Source: Chaetoceros tenuissimus (Eukaryota; Bacillariophyta; Thalassiosirophyceae; Chaetocerotales; Chaetocerotaceae). From it: a DNA stretch of 64,000 nucleotides. Of this stretch, positions 21,984 through 32,128 are shown one piece after another; position 1 is the first letter of the stretch; every line of letters starts with the position of its first letter. Position numbers and translations under genes: made by a program. The DNA lies in assembly GCA_021927905.1 (NCBI GenBank), contig BLLK01000022.1, positions 1,550,001-1,614,000 of the forward strand. The letters are read 5' to 3'. The notes beneath the pieces were generated by a model. That model had not been told where the DNA came from and did no database searches. It worked only from the letters and a program-made list of their open reading frames with translations.

Positions 21984-23531
21984 ATGGTAGCTTCACAAGT
22001 ATGGATTAAAAGTGTTGCCCTCCAAGTTTCTTCGGGTGCAGTGTCTTTTATATGTTCCTCTACCCTAGCATATATGATTAAATTCAAAAGGAATGGATTG
22101 CAAACTCCATATAGACGCTTGATATTTGCCATTAGTGTTGCAGATATGATGCAGTCGATAAGTCTAGCGCTTGGTCCGTATTTAAACAATTCGATGGAAG
22201 CTCAAGCTTTTTGGGCAATTGGGAACAAACATACATGTCGACTGGATGGTCTACTACTTGCTCTTGGTAGCACTGCAAGTCCGATGTATTCCTCTTTCCT
22301 AACCATCTATTATTACTGTAAGCTCTACAAGAAAATGCACAATCAGAGTTTTGCCCAAAAAGTTGAAATATGGATAAATGTGTTCATACTCATCTTTTTG
22401 GTTACTACAAATACCTATGCTCTAGGAACAAACTCGTTCAATACCAGCAGAGGAGGTCAATTTTGTGTATATGCTGTTACACCTTCTGGATGCCGTCAAC
22501 AACCTGACTTATATGGAGAGTGTAAGAGTAGTCCTGATCCAAATGCTATCGCGATCTTGAATTTATTGACCTCGGTATTCATTCCTGTCGCATGTCTTAT
22601 GGTCTCTGTGGTGCTATTGTCCTTTTTACTCTGGAAAATTGTGTTGAATGAAAAGATCTTTACAACAAGGTCAACTTCTGCTAGAAATGAGATTGCGAAC
22701 GATGTGCAAAATGAAGAACAGTCAGAACAAGAGAAGGACTTACCAAAAGAAAGCATTACTACAAATATTAAATCAGAAGAAACTGCTTCTCCACGAGGCG
22801 AGTCTACTGCCAAGCGTCTATCAAACGTGAAAATTCGTGGCATCGCACGCTTTATCAAGAATCAACGTCTACGAATAAGAGGAAGCATCATTGATAATTC
22901 AAATGAAACAGCACCAAACGCGTATAGACAAGAGATGACAGTGCAGCTTATTCTGTACTGTTGTTCTTTCCTGCTTTCATTCCTACCATTTGCAATTATC
23001 CAAGTTATGATGCTCATGAAGACTTTTCCTACGCTTCCTCTATACTATGCAATGAAAACATTGTTTCCCCTCCAGGGTCTCTTCAATATTATAATTTTCA
23101 TTCGACCAGCAGTCAGAGTCACAAGAATGAGAAGACCTGGAATTTCTTGGATCAAGGCTTACTATCTCGTCATCAAAAACGGAGGTGAATCTTTGCAAGA
23201 AAGATCACCTGTACTACCAGTATTACCACCAATACCAATAGATTATCCAAGTGTCCAGTTTGGGGTTGAGAACTATGTTAGTCCATGGATAAATAGTGAA
23301 GATGTAGAAGATATTTCCAAAAAGTGCAGGTATGTCGGTAGTTCTATGGAACTATCCATGGATAATGCAGCATTCAATCATTGTTCTCAAGACTGGTATT
23401 ATGTAAAAGGCAGTGAAGGTGAAAACGCTGATAATGTCGAGGATGCTATAGCGGGCATTCACCACAATGATTTGGATGCTATTGACGAGCAGCAAGAAGG
23501 AAATGAAGAAGCAGAAGACGAGGGATGGTGA
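21984..23531 (+). CDS. Seven-transmembrane GPCR-like receptor (divergent member)
   Basis: A single-exon 515-residue protein. It has the family plan: TM1 about 13-33, TPYRRLIFAISVADMMQS at TM2, Cys85 before TM3, TM4 about 129-148, a second extracellular loop with C161, C170 and C180, TM5 about 190-218, a basic third loop of about 100 residues, TM6 about 322-345, TM7 about 350-375 with PLQGLFNIIIFIRPAV, and an acidic tail ending in EAEDEGW. It bridges the two subfamilies in the window: loop 2 is like the 4453/10186 pair, while the QGxxN motif of TM7 is like the 50-56 kb trio. The ligand is unknown. Confidence 0.7.
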   Translation: MVASQVWIKSVALQVSSGAVSFICSSTLAYMIKFKRNGLQTPYRRLIFAISVADMMQSISLALGPYLNNSMEAQAFWAIGNKHTCRLDGLLLALGSTASPMYSSFLTIYYYCKLYKKMHNQSFAQKVEIWINVFILIFLVTTNTYALGTNSFNTSRGGQFCVYAVTPSGCRQQPDLYGECKSSPDPNAIAILNLLTSVFIPVACLMVSVVLLSFLLWKIVLNEKIFTTRSTSARNEIANDVQNEEQSEQEKDLPKESITTNIKSEETASPRGESTAKRLSNVKIRGIARFIKNQRLRIRGSIIDNSNETAPNAYRQEMTVQLILYCCSFLLSFLPFAIIQVMMLMKTFPTLPLYYAMKTLFPLQGLFNIIIFIRPAVRVTRMRRPGISWIKAYYLVIKNGGESLQERSPVLPVLPPIPIDYPSVQFGVENYVSPWINSEDVEDISKKCRYVGSSMELSMDNAAFNHCSQDWYYVKGSEGENADNVEDAIAGIHHNDLDAIDEQQEGNEEAEDEGW

Positions 23532-24214
23532 ATAAGCTAACAGAAATCCTAGTCATTAAGTCAAATAAATATTAGATTTTATCCTTGACAGTCTATTACT
23601 TGGCCCACTGTTTTTTCTAATGTTTCTGAATTGATGTAGACGCAAGAACTCGAAAAGCATGAGATATTATTTGGCTGTGGTTTCAGTTTCTTCTTACTCT
23701 ATTTCGCTTCACCGCCTTCATCAAGAGCATCAATGAGATAGTATATAAAAAAAACTCTGGAAGATTAGATTCTTCTATTCTCACTGCACTTATTTTATTC
23801 CTGAATCGAATCTCTCTATTAGATATGAAAATAGGGACAAGAATGCTTTATTTGTGACCGTTATCAGAAGCGTTACAAGTCTTTTTTCAATAAGTAGTAA
23901 GTATATGTGCGTACGAAAGCCGAAAGACTGCTCCACTGCTCCTCTCCTTTTGATGATTCTTCAATTCACAGGTTTTAGTAGACTAGTCCAAGATGCAGAA
24001 GTATAATTCCAAAAGAATCCCTTGCACTCTTCTATTTGACAAACTATTATAGAGAGAGAGAGAAGTGTTGGATAGGGGAGCGATGATAGGAGGACGTTCG
24101 TGACTCTCACCATACATTTGGTTTAGTAGTGCAACGACAGCAACACCTACGAGAAGGAATTTGCGAGCCAGGAGCTTTCATCTCGAACTGTCTTACTAAA
24201 CGAAGTGAAAAAGT
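23532..24214. other. Intergenic stretch
   Basis: 683 bp, no gene supported. A short GA-rich run (GAGAGAGAGAG) is at about 24051-24063. The promoter of the sulfotransferase-like gene should be in its 3' part. Confidence 0.4.
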
Positions 24215-25597
24215 ATGAGAAGAGCAAATGAACTGTCAGTACGGAGGGGTCCGTTTCTAGTCACCTCAATGCTGATAATAGTTTCGTGTGTATCCATCGC
24301 TAACATGTATCTGCAGATGGCCGTGCAACATACGTCACTGCTTTCCTCTTCTTTCATTCCATTCCATAGTCTATCAGCTTCTATTGATGTTTCAAAAGAC
24401 GACGAAACGATTCAGACTGATATCGAAATTTCTTCTACAGCTCTCCGATCTTCTCCTGATCCTTCCAGACCCAACAAAGAAGAAGAGCCTTACTTTAATT
24501 TCTCAGACATTGTCAAAAGAAATAACTTGGCGAGAATATTTGGAGCAAATTACCCACCTTCATCACATGCTTGGTGCTCCGCTAAAGATCAGGAAAGTGA
24601 TGGAGTACACGCCTTTGGACTACTCTACAATAAAGTACCCAAAACAGCCTCATCGACCATTACAGGCATAATCTATCGACTCGCACATCGACTTTCTAAA
24701 AAAAGACATCTGCAAAAAACCATGTTCCTGAATCAAACTTGTCACTGTGAAGCGGATCATAAACCTGGTTACATTGTAGGAAGAGTCTACGGTCAACGAG
24801 ATCGAAATGCATCATTTCTAGTAGCATCTATACGAGATCCGACACAACGAGCAGTGAGTCGATACTTTCATCGACCTAACCGTGGAACTATGCTTTCCTT
24901 CTTTGCAAACTATACAAAGTTTAGTATCAATAGTCAATTTGGTTCTGTATCGCATGGTATGGGTGGTTTTCAACTAGCATACATGTCCATGACTCCTTTA
25001 GAACCATTGAGTGCATTCGATCCCATGTATCCAAATCAAGTCAAGGATTTTGAGAAAGTACATCGAATTGTACATCAGATTTTACAGGATTATGATTTCA
25101 TCATTGCTATAGATCGATTTGAAGAGAGCATTGTTGTATTACAATTTGTGTTAGGTATGGAACCGGAAGATGTTGTATATATATCCAGTAAGCAAACGGG
25201 AGACTATATAATGTACGGATCATATCCTCGCAAAGTCAAATGTAAAAAGATTGACAAGAAGATAATACCTCAAGATGTGGACTTGTACTTGCATAGTAAA
25301 GAATGGTATGTCAAAAACTATGGCGACCATGTCTTGTTGTAAGCTGTTAGACAAAGTCTTGACCTTACCATTGATATGATTGGGAGGGATACGTTTGACC
25401 TAGCTTTGAAGAAATTCTTGAGACTCAAGGAATTGGCCAATCGTCAGTGTGCATCTGAGGCCATGTTTCCATGTAGTCGCGATGGTATTGCTCAAGCTGA
25501 TAGGTCTAGGACTAATTGCTACTTTCAAGATTCAGGTTGTGGATATCCTTGCTTTGATAGGCTATTTGCAAACAACTCCTCCAAATTACGGGTGTAG
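24215..25597 (+). CDS. Sulfotransferase-like type II membrane protein with an internal stop
   Basis: The frame opens at ATG 24215 and stops at TAA 25340-25342 (375 residues), then stays open in the same frame for 84 more codons to TAG 25597. The N-terminus has one membrane anchor (LVTSMLIIVSCVSIANMY). VPKTASSTITGI resembles the 5'-phosphosulfate loop and IRDPTQRAVSRYF the 3'-phosphate motif of PAPS-dependent sulfotransferases; the Golgi lumen is the expected site. The post-stop segment (TNCYFQDSGCGYPCFD) looks like the true C-terminus of the protein family, Cys-rich and protein-like, so the TAA is probably a nonsense change removing it. A 375-residue truncated protein is the literal reading. 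Confidence 0.65.
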
Positions 25598-25939
25598 ACT
25601 GACATGAAATGACAATTAACTTTTGGGATGCACGATGTTCATATCAAGCGAGAGCGTTTATATTCACTTGTTTAGAGTGCAAAGATATAGCTGTTAGAAA
25701 TAACTCTAACAAAAGACGACCGAAAGATATTCTAGGTGTGAGAGTCTGGAAAAATTATGTTTTATTCTAGTGCTTCCACGCTTCCTTTACAAAGACAAGG
25801 ATTCTAGAACGAGTACTCTTTTCAAGAAGACTTTTGTTCACACCTTGAATTCTTTCTTTAACTTGTCTGATGCTGCTTGGCAGATACCTTCTTCTCCTAC
25901 AAAAAAGAACTGAAACTAAATCTAAAAAAATTATCGCTA
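25598..25939. other. Convergent intergenic region
   Basis: 342 bp between two convergent genes. No gene is supported; it should contain both 3' UTRs. Confidence 0.4.
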
Positions 25940-27289
25940 CTATTTCACAGGCTTCAGGAAATTCGACCACTCCTTTATTTTTTTAGCATAAGCGCCGTTT
26001 CTCAGAGCTACATTTTGCATTTGCATAAACGGATTGATATCGCCATGTTTCATTTGTCTTGATAACATCCATGCCCATAGTCTTTCAAGAAAATGTTCAA
26101 TGACCGTGATATCTTCTCCTTCCAAAAGTAATTTCTCAATTTGAGTAACAGCTTGTTCTATTTCACTCTTCTTAGAAAATAGCTTCGCTCCTGAAAGTGC
26201 AAAAGTTCCTCCATAGCAAACTTCAACAGGTTTTCCTAGTGGAAATTTCATGTTCAAGTCACCTTCTAAAAAGTCTTTTAGGTTCTCGTATCCTCTCGTA
26301 AAATTTGGACCACTTGAAACATGTTTAGGATCATTGAATCTACTATATTCTTTGATCATGAAGTGATTCAAAGTTATTGGCTGATGATAAACAGATGGGG
26401 TTTCAAATCTTTGTGTATGTTTTTTTCGTAGCTGGCCATCTACAAATTCTCGAGATATAAATCCATGATGGTGCTTTTCGCTAATCTCAATTCCACATAT
26501 AAATCGACCCTTTGAACCAAAGCCCCACATATTTTCTAGCGACCTCCATTTCCCAGTGAAAACATGAAAGTTTTCTTTTGTGCGTGGTCCATCTTTTAAA
26601 AAGAAAATAACTTTCTCCTTGGCAGTAGATTCAACTTCCGTTTTGAAAAAGTTGTTGATATAATGTGCAATGCCAAGATCGCAGCCACCTTTATTTATAA
26701 GATGATGTATAGTGTAACCAATATCATGCCTAAATTTGAACTTCAATTTCTCCTTCATGATATTCTCAATCAAATTCTCATTTCCACATTTAGACATGAT
26801 GACAAAGTTCAATTTCTCGACTTCTGCTGGTAACACTGCATCCAGTTCATCTATATATGATGTGAAATCACTATGACAATACGTTACAACAACATCTACT
26901 ATGCTAGGAAGCTGTGTAATAATATCTTCTTCTAGAATCTGTTCGCCCTTCCAAAGACTCTGCATGTAGGATTCTTCATTTTGACTATTTCGAGCAATAC
27001 GAGGAGCAGAGTAGGATTCTTCACTGTAACTCTTTCTTTCTTCTTTTAAAAAAGTTCTACGCATTTGAGTAAATTCAGATATGTGCTTCTTTCTCGACTC
27101 ACTAGAATCAATGTAAAGTGTATTTAGTTGTGATTGTTGATGAAACATCACTTGTATCATGAAGAAGTTGAGAAGAGCGAGAAGTATCAGGAGGGAATTT
27201 TGTACTCTTATAGAGGAAATGAATGACTTCCTTGACCCTTGCATGCGTAATGTCGAGTTTTCTCGAGATATTGCTATTTCAGAATACAT
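25940..27289 (-). CDS. Type II membrane protein, glycosyltransferase-like (DUF3431-like)
   Basis: 449 residues from an ATG at 27289. A single anchor near residues 30-48 (SLLILLALLNFFMIQVMF) follows a basic cytosolic start. A polar stem of about 80 residues precedes a globular part starting VDVVVTYCHSD. That part contains FVIMSKCGN, an NKGG-x-DLGIAHYI segment, VIFFLKDGPR, and a late block CYGGTFALSGAKLFSK followed by VIEHFLERLWAWML. The layout and the late block resemble DUF3431-type putative glycosyltransferases (from memory, low certainty). Golgi lumen location is expected. It is convergent with the sulfotransferase-like gene, which may fit a shared glycan-modifying role (inference). Confidence 0.6.
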   Translation of the reverse strand: MYSEIAISRENSTLRMQGSRKSFISSIRVQNSLLILLALLNFFMIQVMFHQQSQLNTLYIDSSESRKKHISEFTQMRRTFLKEERKSYSEESYSAPRIARNSQNEESYMQSLWKGEQILEEDIITQLPSIVDVVVTYCHSDFTSYIDELDAVLPAEVEKLNFVIMSKCGNENLIENIMKEKLKFKFRHDIGYTIHHLINKGGCDLGIAHYINNFFKTEVESTAKEKVIFFLKDGPRTKENFHVFTGKWRSLENMWGFGSKGRFICGIEISEKHHHGFISREFVDGQLRKKHTQRFETPSVYHQPITLNHFMIKEYSRFNDPKHVSSGPNFTRGYENLKDFLEGDLNMKFPLGKPVEVCYGGTFALSGAKLFSKKSEIEQAVTQIEKLLLEGEDITVIEHFLERLWAWMLSRQMKHGDINPFMQMQNVALRNGAYAKKIKEWSNFLKPVK

Positions 27290-27606
27290 GGTTGGTTATA
27301 TGTAATACTATGAAACTCTACTTCCATTTTATTTGAACAGCGGAAGAAAACACAAGCAGTCTGCAGTCTATCAGAGTTCATAGTCCCGGACGGAGCTTCG
27401 CTTCGCCAAAAGAAACAACAAATTTGATTTCACTGACAAATTTATTTTTATCTTAGCTATAAATGGGTTTTTTAGCACATTATCCGACATCGTCGACACA
27501 TTTTTGTTTCAGTACAGTCAGTCGTATTTTCAATTCATTTAAAAATGATTCATTCCTGGAAGGTATTGGCACAGAGTCTCTCACATGATCCATTGTATCG
27601 CCGAAA
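27290..27606. promoter_or_regulatory. Divergent intergenic region
   Basis: 317 bp between the starts of the glycosyltransferase-like gene (minus) and the Kelch gene (plus). Both promoters are expected here. Confidence 0.4.
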
Positions 27607-29235
27607 ATGAAAGAGGTGTTTCTCATACCCACCCTGGAGGAAGAAAAGAACTACATACTTTCACTTGGTAGCACACTCTCATTCAAACTTATTTTATTGG
27701 CAATGATAAAAGTCAAACAAAATAGAAAAGAACCTTTATTCCGCATTCATTCTCGGAGATTTTTCTTTCATGTTTTAGAAATATGTTCTGTTTTTCTCGT
27801 AGCCTTTCAACTTGGCATCTTGTACTCGTCTATTTTTTCCTCGGCTAAATTGAAACCATTAGTTGAGAAGAAGAAGGTATTTCTGCAACTCCAATTCAAA
27901 GATGGCAGGCAACTAGAAAAAAACACAAAGGCTAAGATGCTTTCAAAAGACAAAGTGCAAGGTGCTCATAAGGAAGAGCAAGAACCAACCAATATGAAGG
28001 GAATAACTACCGAAGCAGACTTGAGAAAGAGATATCTTGCAAAATATCAAGATCCAAACAAACCTGATTTCATTAAAGTCTTTGAAGATCATCTTCCTGA
28101 ACAGTCACTACAATCTGAATGTGCAAGTGCTAAAATCGGAACTAAGATATATTGCGTAGGAGGACTTTCTGCAACAATGCACGAATATGAAGCTACTCAC
28201 AATTGGAATGCAATGAAAAAGAAGCTTTACGGAAATCAAGTGGTTACTATTTATGATATGGAAACGATGGAGGTTACTTATGGTCCAGAATTTCCGTATC
28301 CTTTGAACCATGGTGCTTGTGCTGTACAAGGGAACCTAATCCATTGCACTGGAGGTTTTTTGCCAACAAAAAAGAAAGATGCATGGAAAGCCTCTTCAGA
28401 TGCTCATTACATACTTGACACTTCAGATCAAAACGCAAGATGGCAAAAAGCTGCAGATATGCCGTTGAAGCGTGGAGCTCATGGCTGTACATTCTTAAAC
28501 GATGAAAATATGTATTGTGTTGGAGGAGCAGTGAACCAGTGGGGACCTTTTGCAAATGAGTTGATGATATATAATCCTTCAACAAACTCTTGGGAGTTAG
28601 GGACACCTATGCAGTTTCCTCGAGATCACTTGTTTGATTCTGTAGTGCCCATTGATGGTGGATCAAAGATGTACGTTGCTGGTGGTAAAACTCATTTAAA
28701 AAAACTTCCTCCAGGTGTTTCAAATCCTCGGATAATGTTAAACTCGAACAAAGTTGAAGTCTATGACGTGAAGAAAAAGACATGGGAACGAAAGAATGAT
28801 CTTCTCTCTGCAAGAGCTGCAATATCTGTGGTACCATTTCATCGAAATGGACCAGACAAACCAGCAAACTTAATATTGCTTGGAGGAGAATTCTTCCAGG
28901 GTCTTTCGGGACAAGTGTACAGAGTCGTTGAGGAATATGATCTTCAGTCAGATTTATATTACTGCCTACCATCTCTGGCATGGCCATATTTTGGTGGAGG
29001 AGTGGGGATTCATGATGGTAAATTACATGTGGTAGGAGGAGGAGATTGGTTTGGAGCTGCTGCTGTGCGTCGAGTGCAAATATACGATCTTGACGAGGCA
29101 CCTAAGCCTAGACAGTGCTTTTACGATCAGGTTCCAATCTTTGATCAATATGATCGTAACTGGGACAAGAGAATGCCATACCCTGATATCAATGACTATG
29201 ATTCTGAGCAAGTCAAAAGGTGGAGACATCTGTAA
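27607..29235 (+). CDS. Kelch-repeat protein with N-terminal membrane anchor
   Basis: 542 residues, single exon. An anchor lies at about residues 57-77 (VLEICSVFLVAFQLGILY); a second ATG at codon 33 is an alternative start nearer to it. Residues about 175-510 hold six Kelch-like blades, each with a YCVGG, HCTGG, MYVAGG, ILLGGE or LHVVGG strand followed by an aromatic pair later in the blade (for example VEVYDVKKKTWER). Together they should form a six-bladed beta-propeller on the lumenal or extracellular side, of the galactose-oxidase/Kelch type. The catalytic residues of galactose oxidase cannot be assigned. Likely role: carbohydrate or protein binding in the secretory pathway (inference). Confidence 0.75.
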   Translation: MKEVFLIPTLEEEKNYILSLGSTLSFKLILLAMIKVKQNRKEPLFRIHSRRFFFHVLEICSVFLVAFQLGILYSSIFSSAKLKPLVEKKKVFLQLQFKDGRQLEKNTKAKMLSKDKVQGAHKEEQEPTNMKGITTEADLRKRYLAKYQDPNKPDFIKVFEDHLPEQSLQSECASAKIGTKIYCVGGLSATMHEYEATHNWNAMKKKLYGNQVVTIYDMETMEVTYGPEFPYPLNHGACAVQGNLIHCTGGFLPTKKKDAWKASSDAHYILDTSDQNARWQKAADMPLKRGAHGCTFLNDENMYCVGGAVNQWGPFANELMIYNPSTNSWELGTPMQFPRDHLFDSVVPIDGGSKMYVAGGKTHLKKLPPGVSNPRIMLNSNKVEVYDVKKKTWERKNDLLSARAAISVVPFHRNGPDKPANLILLGGEFFQGLSGQVYRVVEEYDLQSDLYYCLPSLAWPYFGGGVGIHDGKLHVVGGGDWFGAAAVRRVQIYDLDEAPKPRQCFYDQVPIFDQYDRNWDKRMPYPDINDYDSEQVKRWRHL

Positions 29236-29800
29236 TCATATACATTCGAAAAAGTGAAAAGAAGATTCTTGAATGTATTGGATTCTATAGGATTATGAAT
29301 GACATGGCTTCATTTGGAGATACCATTTGCATGTAATGTTAGAATGAGTGAATGTAAAGAAATTGTATAACGTATAACTATGCACAACAAAAAATGAACT
29401 GCAAAAATATTGCAAGATAAGTATTCTTTGTACATGAAATTTTATTTGTTTCTGCAATGACAACTTGAACTTCCAGTGGAGAATAAAAACTGACGCAAAC
29501 CACTGGCGAATCGAGAAATTTTAGGATGCTACGAAGAATTGACATCTACTTTCATCAAGAAATGTCATATCCAATACTGCCTTTTGAATTTTCAAATGCT
29601 ACACTGATAGACTACACTTTTCTCTTAATTAAAAAGTACTTATATTACAAGTACATACATAAATCAAGGATCATGATGTAGGCCATTGAGACAATAGTTA
29701 TCTATTCTGTTCCTTTCAAGGAAATTCGTCTTCAATTGTTTGGTATCTGAAAGTAGGAAATCTTATTGATTGTTTAGGCTGCCTTCTATTCTTCAGGCGC
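29236..29800. other. Convergent intergenic region
   Basis: 565 bp between the Kelch gene and the first Lys-rich gene. No gene is supported; the minus-strand frame at 29716-29967 is a shadow of the Lys-rich gene. Confidence 0.4.
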
Positions 29801-30149
29801 TTAAGGAAGTTCATCCTTCTTTGTCTTCTTTGTAGTCTTCTTCTTTGGAGCGGTCTTCTTCTTAGTTGCAGCCTTCTTTGCTGGTGTGGCAGCTTTTTTC
29901 TTTGGTGCAGTCTTCTTCGGAGCAGCTTTCTTCTTTGGTTCAGCTGCCTTTGCCTTTGACTTTCCACCCTTCAAAGCTCTTGTCCCACGCAAATTAGACT
30001 GTTGAAAAGAATGTAGTTTTTGTTTAGAATTCAATTGTAATATGATGAATAACAAAATCAATCAACGAAAATCTACACACCTGAGTAGCAATACTGGTAT
30101 GCACAAAGAGTGCAAAAAAGATTGCAATGATGGAAAGTACTTGCTTCAT
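29801..30149 (-). CDS. Secreted Lys-rich protein, silaffin-like (gene A)
   Basis: Two exons: 30081-30149 (23 codons) and 29801-29998, with an 82-nt GT-AG intron (29999-30080); 88 residues. Exon 1 encodes a clean signal peptide (MKQVLSIIAIFFALFVHTSIA). Exon 2 starts SNLRGTRAL, then KSKAKAAEPKKKAAPKK and further Ala/Pro/Lys units to the end, about 40% lysine overall. The R-x-L after NLRG and the many windows with five lysines in 12-14 residues recall silaffin precursors and their pentalysine clusters (known from Thalassiosira). Alone, the tail could be read as histone-H1-like, but a signal peptide argues against a nuclear role. The C-terminus is KKDELP, not a free KDEL. Confidence 0.65.
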
Positions 30150-30492
30150 TGTTTTGTTTAATTAAAATTCTAGTTGTGTTCCTCTTGTGGAATGAAATAT
30201 TATGAAAAGAAGGTTGATGTGAAAGATAATAGTTTTCGTTATTCATTGCCAAAAAGATGAGAAGCAACTCTGTGCCCAAACAAGAAATGAGAAGCACCAG
30301 AGCTAAATTTCATTCATTTCAGTTCTGGCACATCATCTTCAGGTGGGACTAACTCTCTCATGGAAAACGAAACAGCAACGTTCAAAATCAAAGCAACAAC
30401 AGAACAACGAAACAACATCAATTGAATCAACGAACCTCTGCTAGACCCTCAATAGGCTAATACTACTACTACTACTAATAGCAACAAACAAG
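30150..30492. promoter_or_regulatory. Divergent intergenic region
   Basis: 343 bp between Lys-rich gene A (minus) and the borealin-like gene (plus). It ends in an ACT trinucleotide run (30462-30476) just before the borealin-like ATG. Confidence 0.4.
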
Positions 30493-31248
30493 ATGCCAAG
30501 CACAAGAAGTACAAGACGAGCGGCAACACGCACCAACACGAAACGAACCATTCTTTCGGCACTCGACGAGAATGCTCCACTCACATCGACAGACCTCAAA
30601 CTAACCAACAACGACAGCTTACCAAACCTCGACATTCTACAATCATCATCTATACAGTCCATCCTATCCGATATCAAATCAAACATTACAGCGAATCAAG
30701 AAGCACTCGAAATTCAAGCGGCGGAAATTTCCAAAAAGACTCAAGCTGAATTCTTTATCGGGATGATGAAACTTGATAAGAAAATCAAACACATGACCAT
30801 CAAGGAATTCAATCAGCAGTTTGAAACGGATATTATTCAAGACTTTTCAAGTATTCAAATATCCACGCAGCCAGTGAGAAGTATGCCACTCAACAAGAGA
30901 GATTTCAAAGCTTTGGAAACGCCTGTTCGACAAATGGCCAGAGGTAAATTTGCTCCTACGCCAGGTACCATTTTACGTACCGTGAAAAAGGGTGAAGCGG
31001 TCTTTTCCATCAATGGATCTCCAGTAGATCAAAAGGAGGAGGGTGATTTGATTGCGACTGTGAGTAAAAAGCGCAGAGGGAATAATGAAGAGGCTGTTGG
31101 GTTTGATATTATGATTGATGGACAGTCTATTAATTTGAGTGATGAGACTACCATGCAGTATTTGACTCCTGCCATGAAGAATGAAGCTAAAGATCAGTTG
31201 AATGTTTTGAAGGATCAATTGAGTAAGCTTCTTAGTCACTTGGATTAG
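30493..31248 (+). CDS. Borealin-like chromosomal passenger complex subunit
   Basis: 251 residues, single exon. The start is basic and Ser/Thr/Arg-rich (MPSTRSTRRAATRTNTKR), followed by a helical region. The segment QAEFFIGMMKLDKKIKHMTIKEF resembles the borealin helix that binds survivin and INCENP. APTPGTILRTVKKGE and VFSINGSPV match the C-terminal borealin pattern TPxxxRxxxxGE...SxxGSP. The C-terminus (about 205-251) could be the dimerisation region. Borealin targets the Aurora B complex to centromeres in mitosis. The call rests on these motifs, not on a search. It sits between Lys-rich genes A and B on the opposite strand. Confidence 0.55.
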   Translation: MPSTRSTRRAATRTNTKRTILSALDENAPLTSTDLKLTNNDSLPNLDILQSSSIQSILSDIKSNITANQEALEIQAAEISKKTQAEFFIGMMKLDKKIKHMTIKEFNQQFETDIIQDFSSIQISTQPVRSMPLNKRDFKALETPVRQMARGKFAPTPGTILRTVKKGEAVFSINGSPVDQKEEGDLIATVSKKRRGNNEEAVGFDIMIDGQSINLSDETTMQYLTPAMKNEAKDQLNVLKDQLSKLLSHLD

Positions 31249-31623
31249 AGGAATAAGAAGGAGGAATTAGGAGGACAAGGAAGATGACGATGGACAGAGA
31301 AGAGCGAGGCGAAAAATGAAAGGGGAACAAAGAAAAGAATGCAAAAGAACAATACTGTTAGGAAGTCAAAGGAATTCACGATGTATTTGGAATCATCGTG
31401 ATTATTACAAAACAAACTCAAGAATAATTATTATTACGATCAAACCTTCTTTTACTTTCTAAAATGTGATTCAAGCGTACCAAACCTTTGCTTCTCATGC
31501 CAGCTTTTAGTTTCCGTCAGAACATCCCATGCCTGCTCTTCTTTGAACAGAGGTTTTTGTAATTTTAGTTTCCATCAGAACATCCCATGCCTGCTCTTCT
31601 TTGAACAGAGGTTTTTGTTCTTC
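31249..31623. repeat. Intergenic region with a 58-bp tandem duplication
   Basis: Two copies of TTTTAGTTTCC(G/A)TCAGAACATC and what follows lie head to tail, about 31505-31560 and 31563-31618, with period 58 and one clear mismatch. They sit just past the stop of Lys-rich gene B, probably in its 3' UTR. The rest holds no gene. Confidence 0.75.
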
Positions 31624-32128
31624 TTAGTGTTTGCTCTTTTTCTTCTTCTTATCCTTCTTCTTCGCAGTACTCTTCTTCGCAGCAGGTTTCTTGCTTTTCT
31701 TCTTTTTCTCTTTCTTCTCCTTCTTCTTAGACTTTTTGCTAGACTTTGGCTCACCAGTGACACTCTCCCATGCTCCTGTCAGAGCTCTAGAAACTGTACA
31801 CATGACACCACAGTCGTCCTCATTACCTTCACTTAACTGAAATTTACCCGAGGAGGTTTCGTCTACAGGAGGTAGCTTTGCTGCCACAGAAGCTGCATTG
31901 TTATCATCTGGCAAAGTGTGCTCTACTTCACGAGATAGAGCCTCAGAAGCTTCATCTGTCCCACGCAAATTACCTGAAGCAGATGCAGCCTGAGAAGCAA
32001 AAGATACGATTTGGTCAGATCATCTTATGAATAAAGCTACTTCGTACAATTTGGACGACACAGTCCTTCCTTATCTTCACAGCCATGCTAGATAGCATCA
32101 AGGTAGAGAGACCCTTTTTCTTCACCAT
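31624..32128 (-). CDS. Secreted Lys-rich protein, silaffin-like (gene B)
   Basis: Proposed exons are 32081-32128 (16 codons, MVKKKGLSTLMLSSMA) and 31624-31989, with a 91-nt GT-AG intron (31990-32080); 137 residues. After splicing the leader reads into AASASGNLRGTDEAS, so a short signal peptide ends just before the shared NLRG. The middle is acidic (EVEHTLPDDN) and includes KFQLSEGNEDDCGVMCTVSR, a two-Cys motif shared with gene C. The last 40 residues are almost all Lys and Ser (KSSKKSKKKEKKEKKKKS). An acidic propeptide followed by a polycationic, phosphorylatable tail is silaffin-like. The GTGAAG donor is weaker than usual, so the exon 1 boundary needs transcript support. Confidence 0.6.

Noticed and set aside
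17590-25345. Reassigned stop codon (TAA as sense) suggested by two in-frame TAA codons
   Set aside because: TAA ends other genes in the window cleanly (19026, 29235, 57180), so a non-standard code is not supported; nonsense changes are simpler.
29801-29830. ER-retention signal at the end of Lys-rich gene A
   Set aside because: The C-terminus reads KKDELP; KDEL must be the last four residues to work.
31543-31836. Phe/Leu-rich apparent membrane protein on the plus strand
   Set aside because: It is the reverse complement of the polylysine tail of gene B (AAG read as CTT), not a gene.
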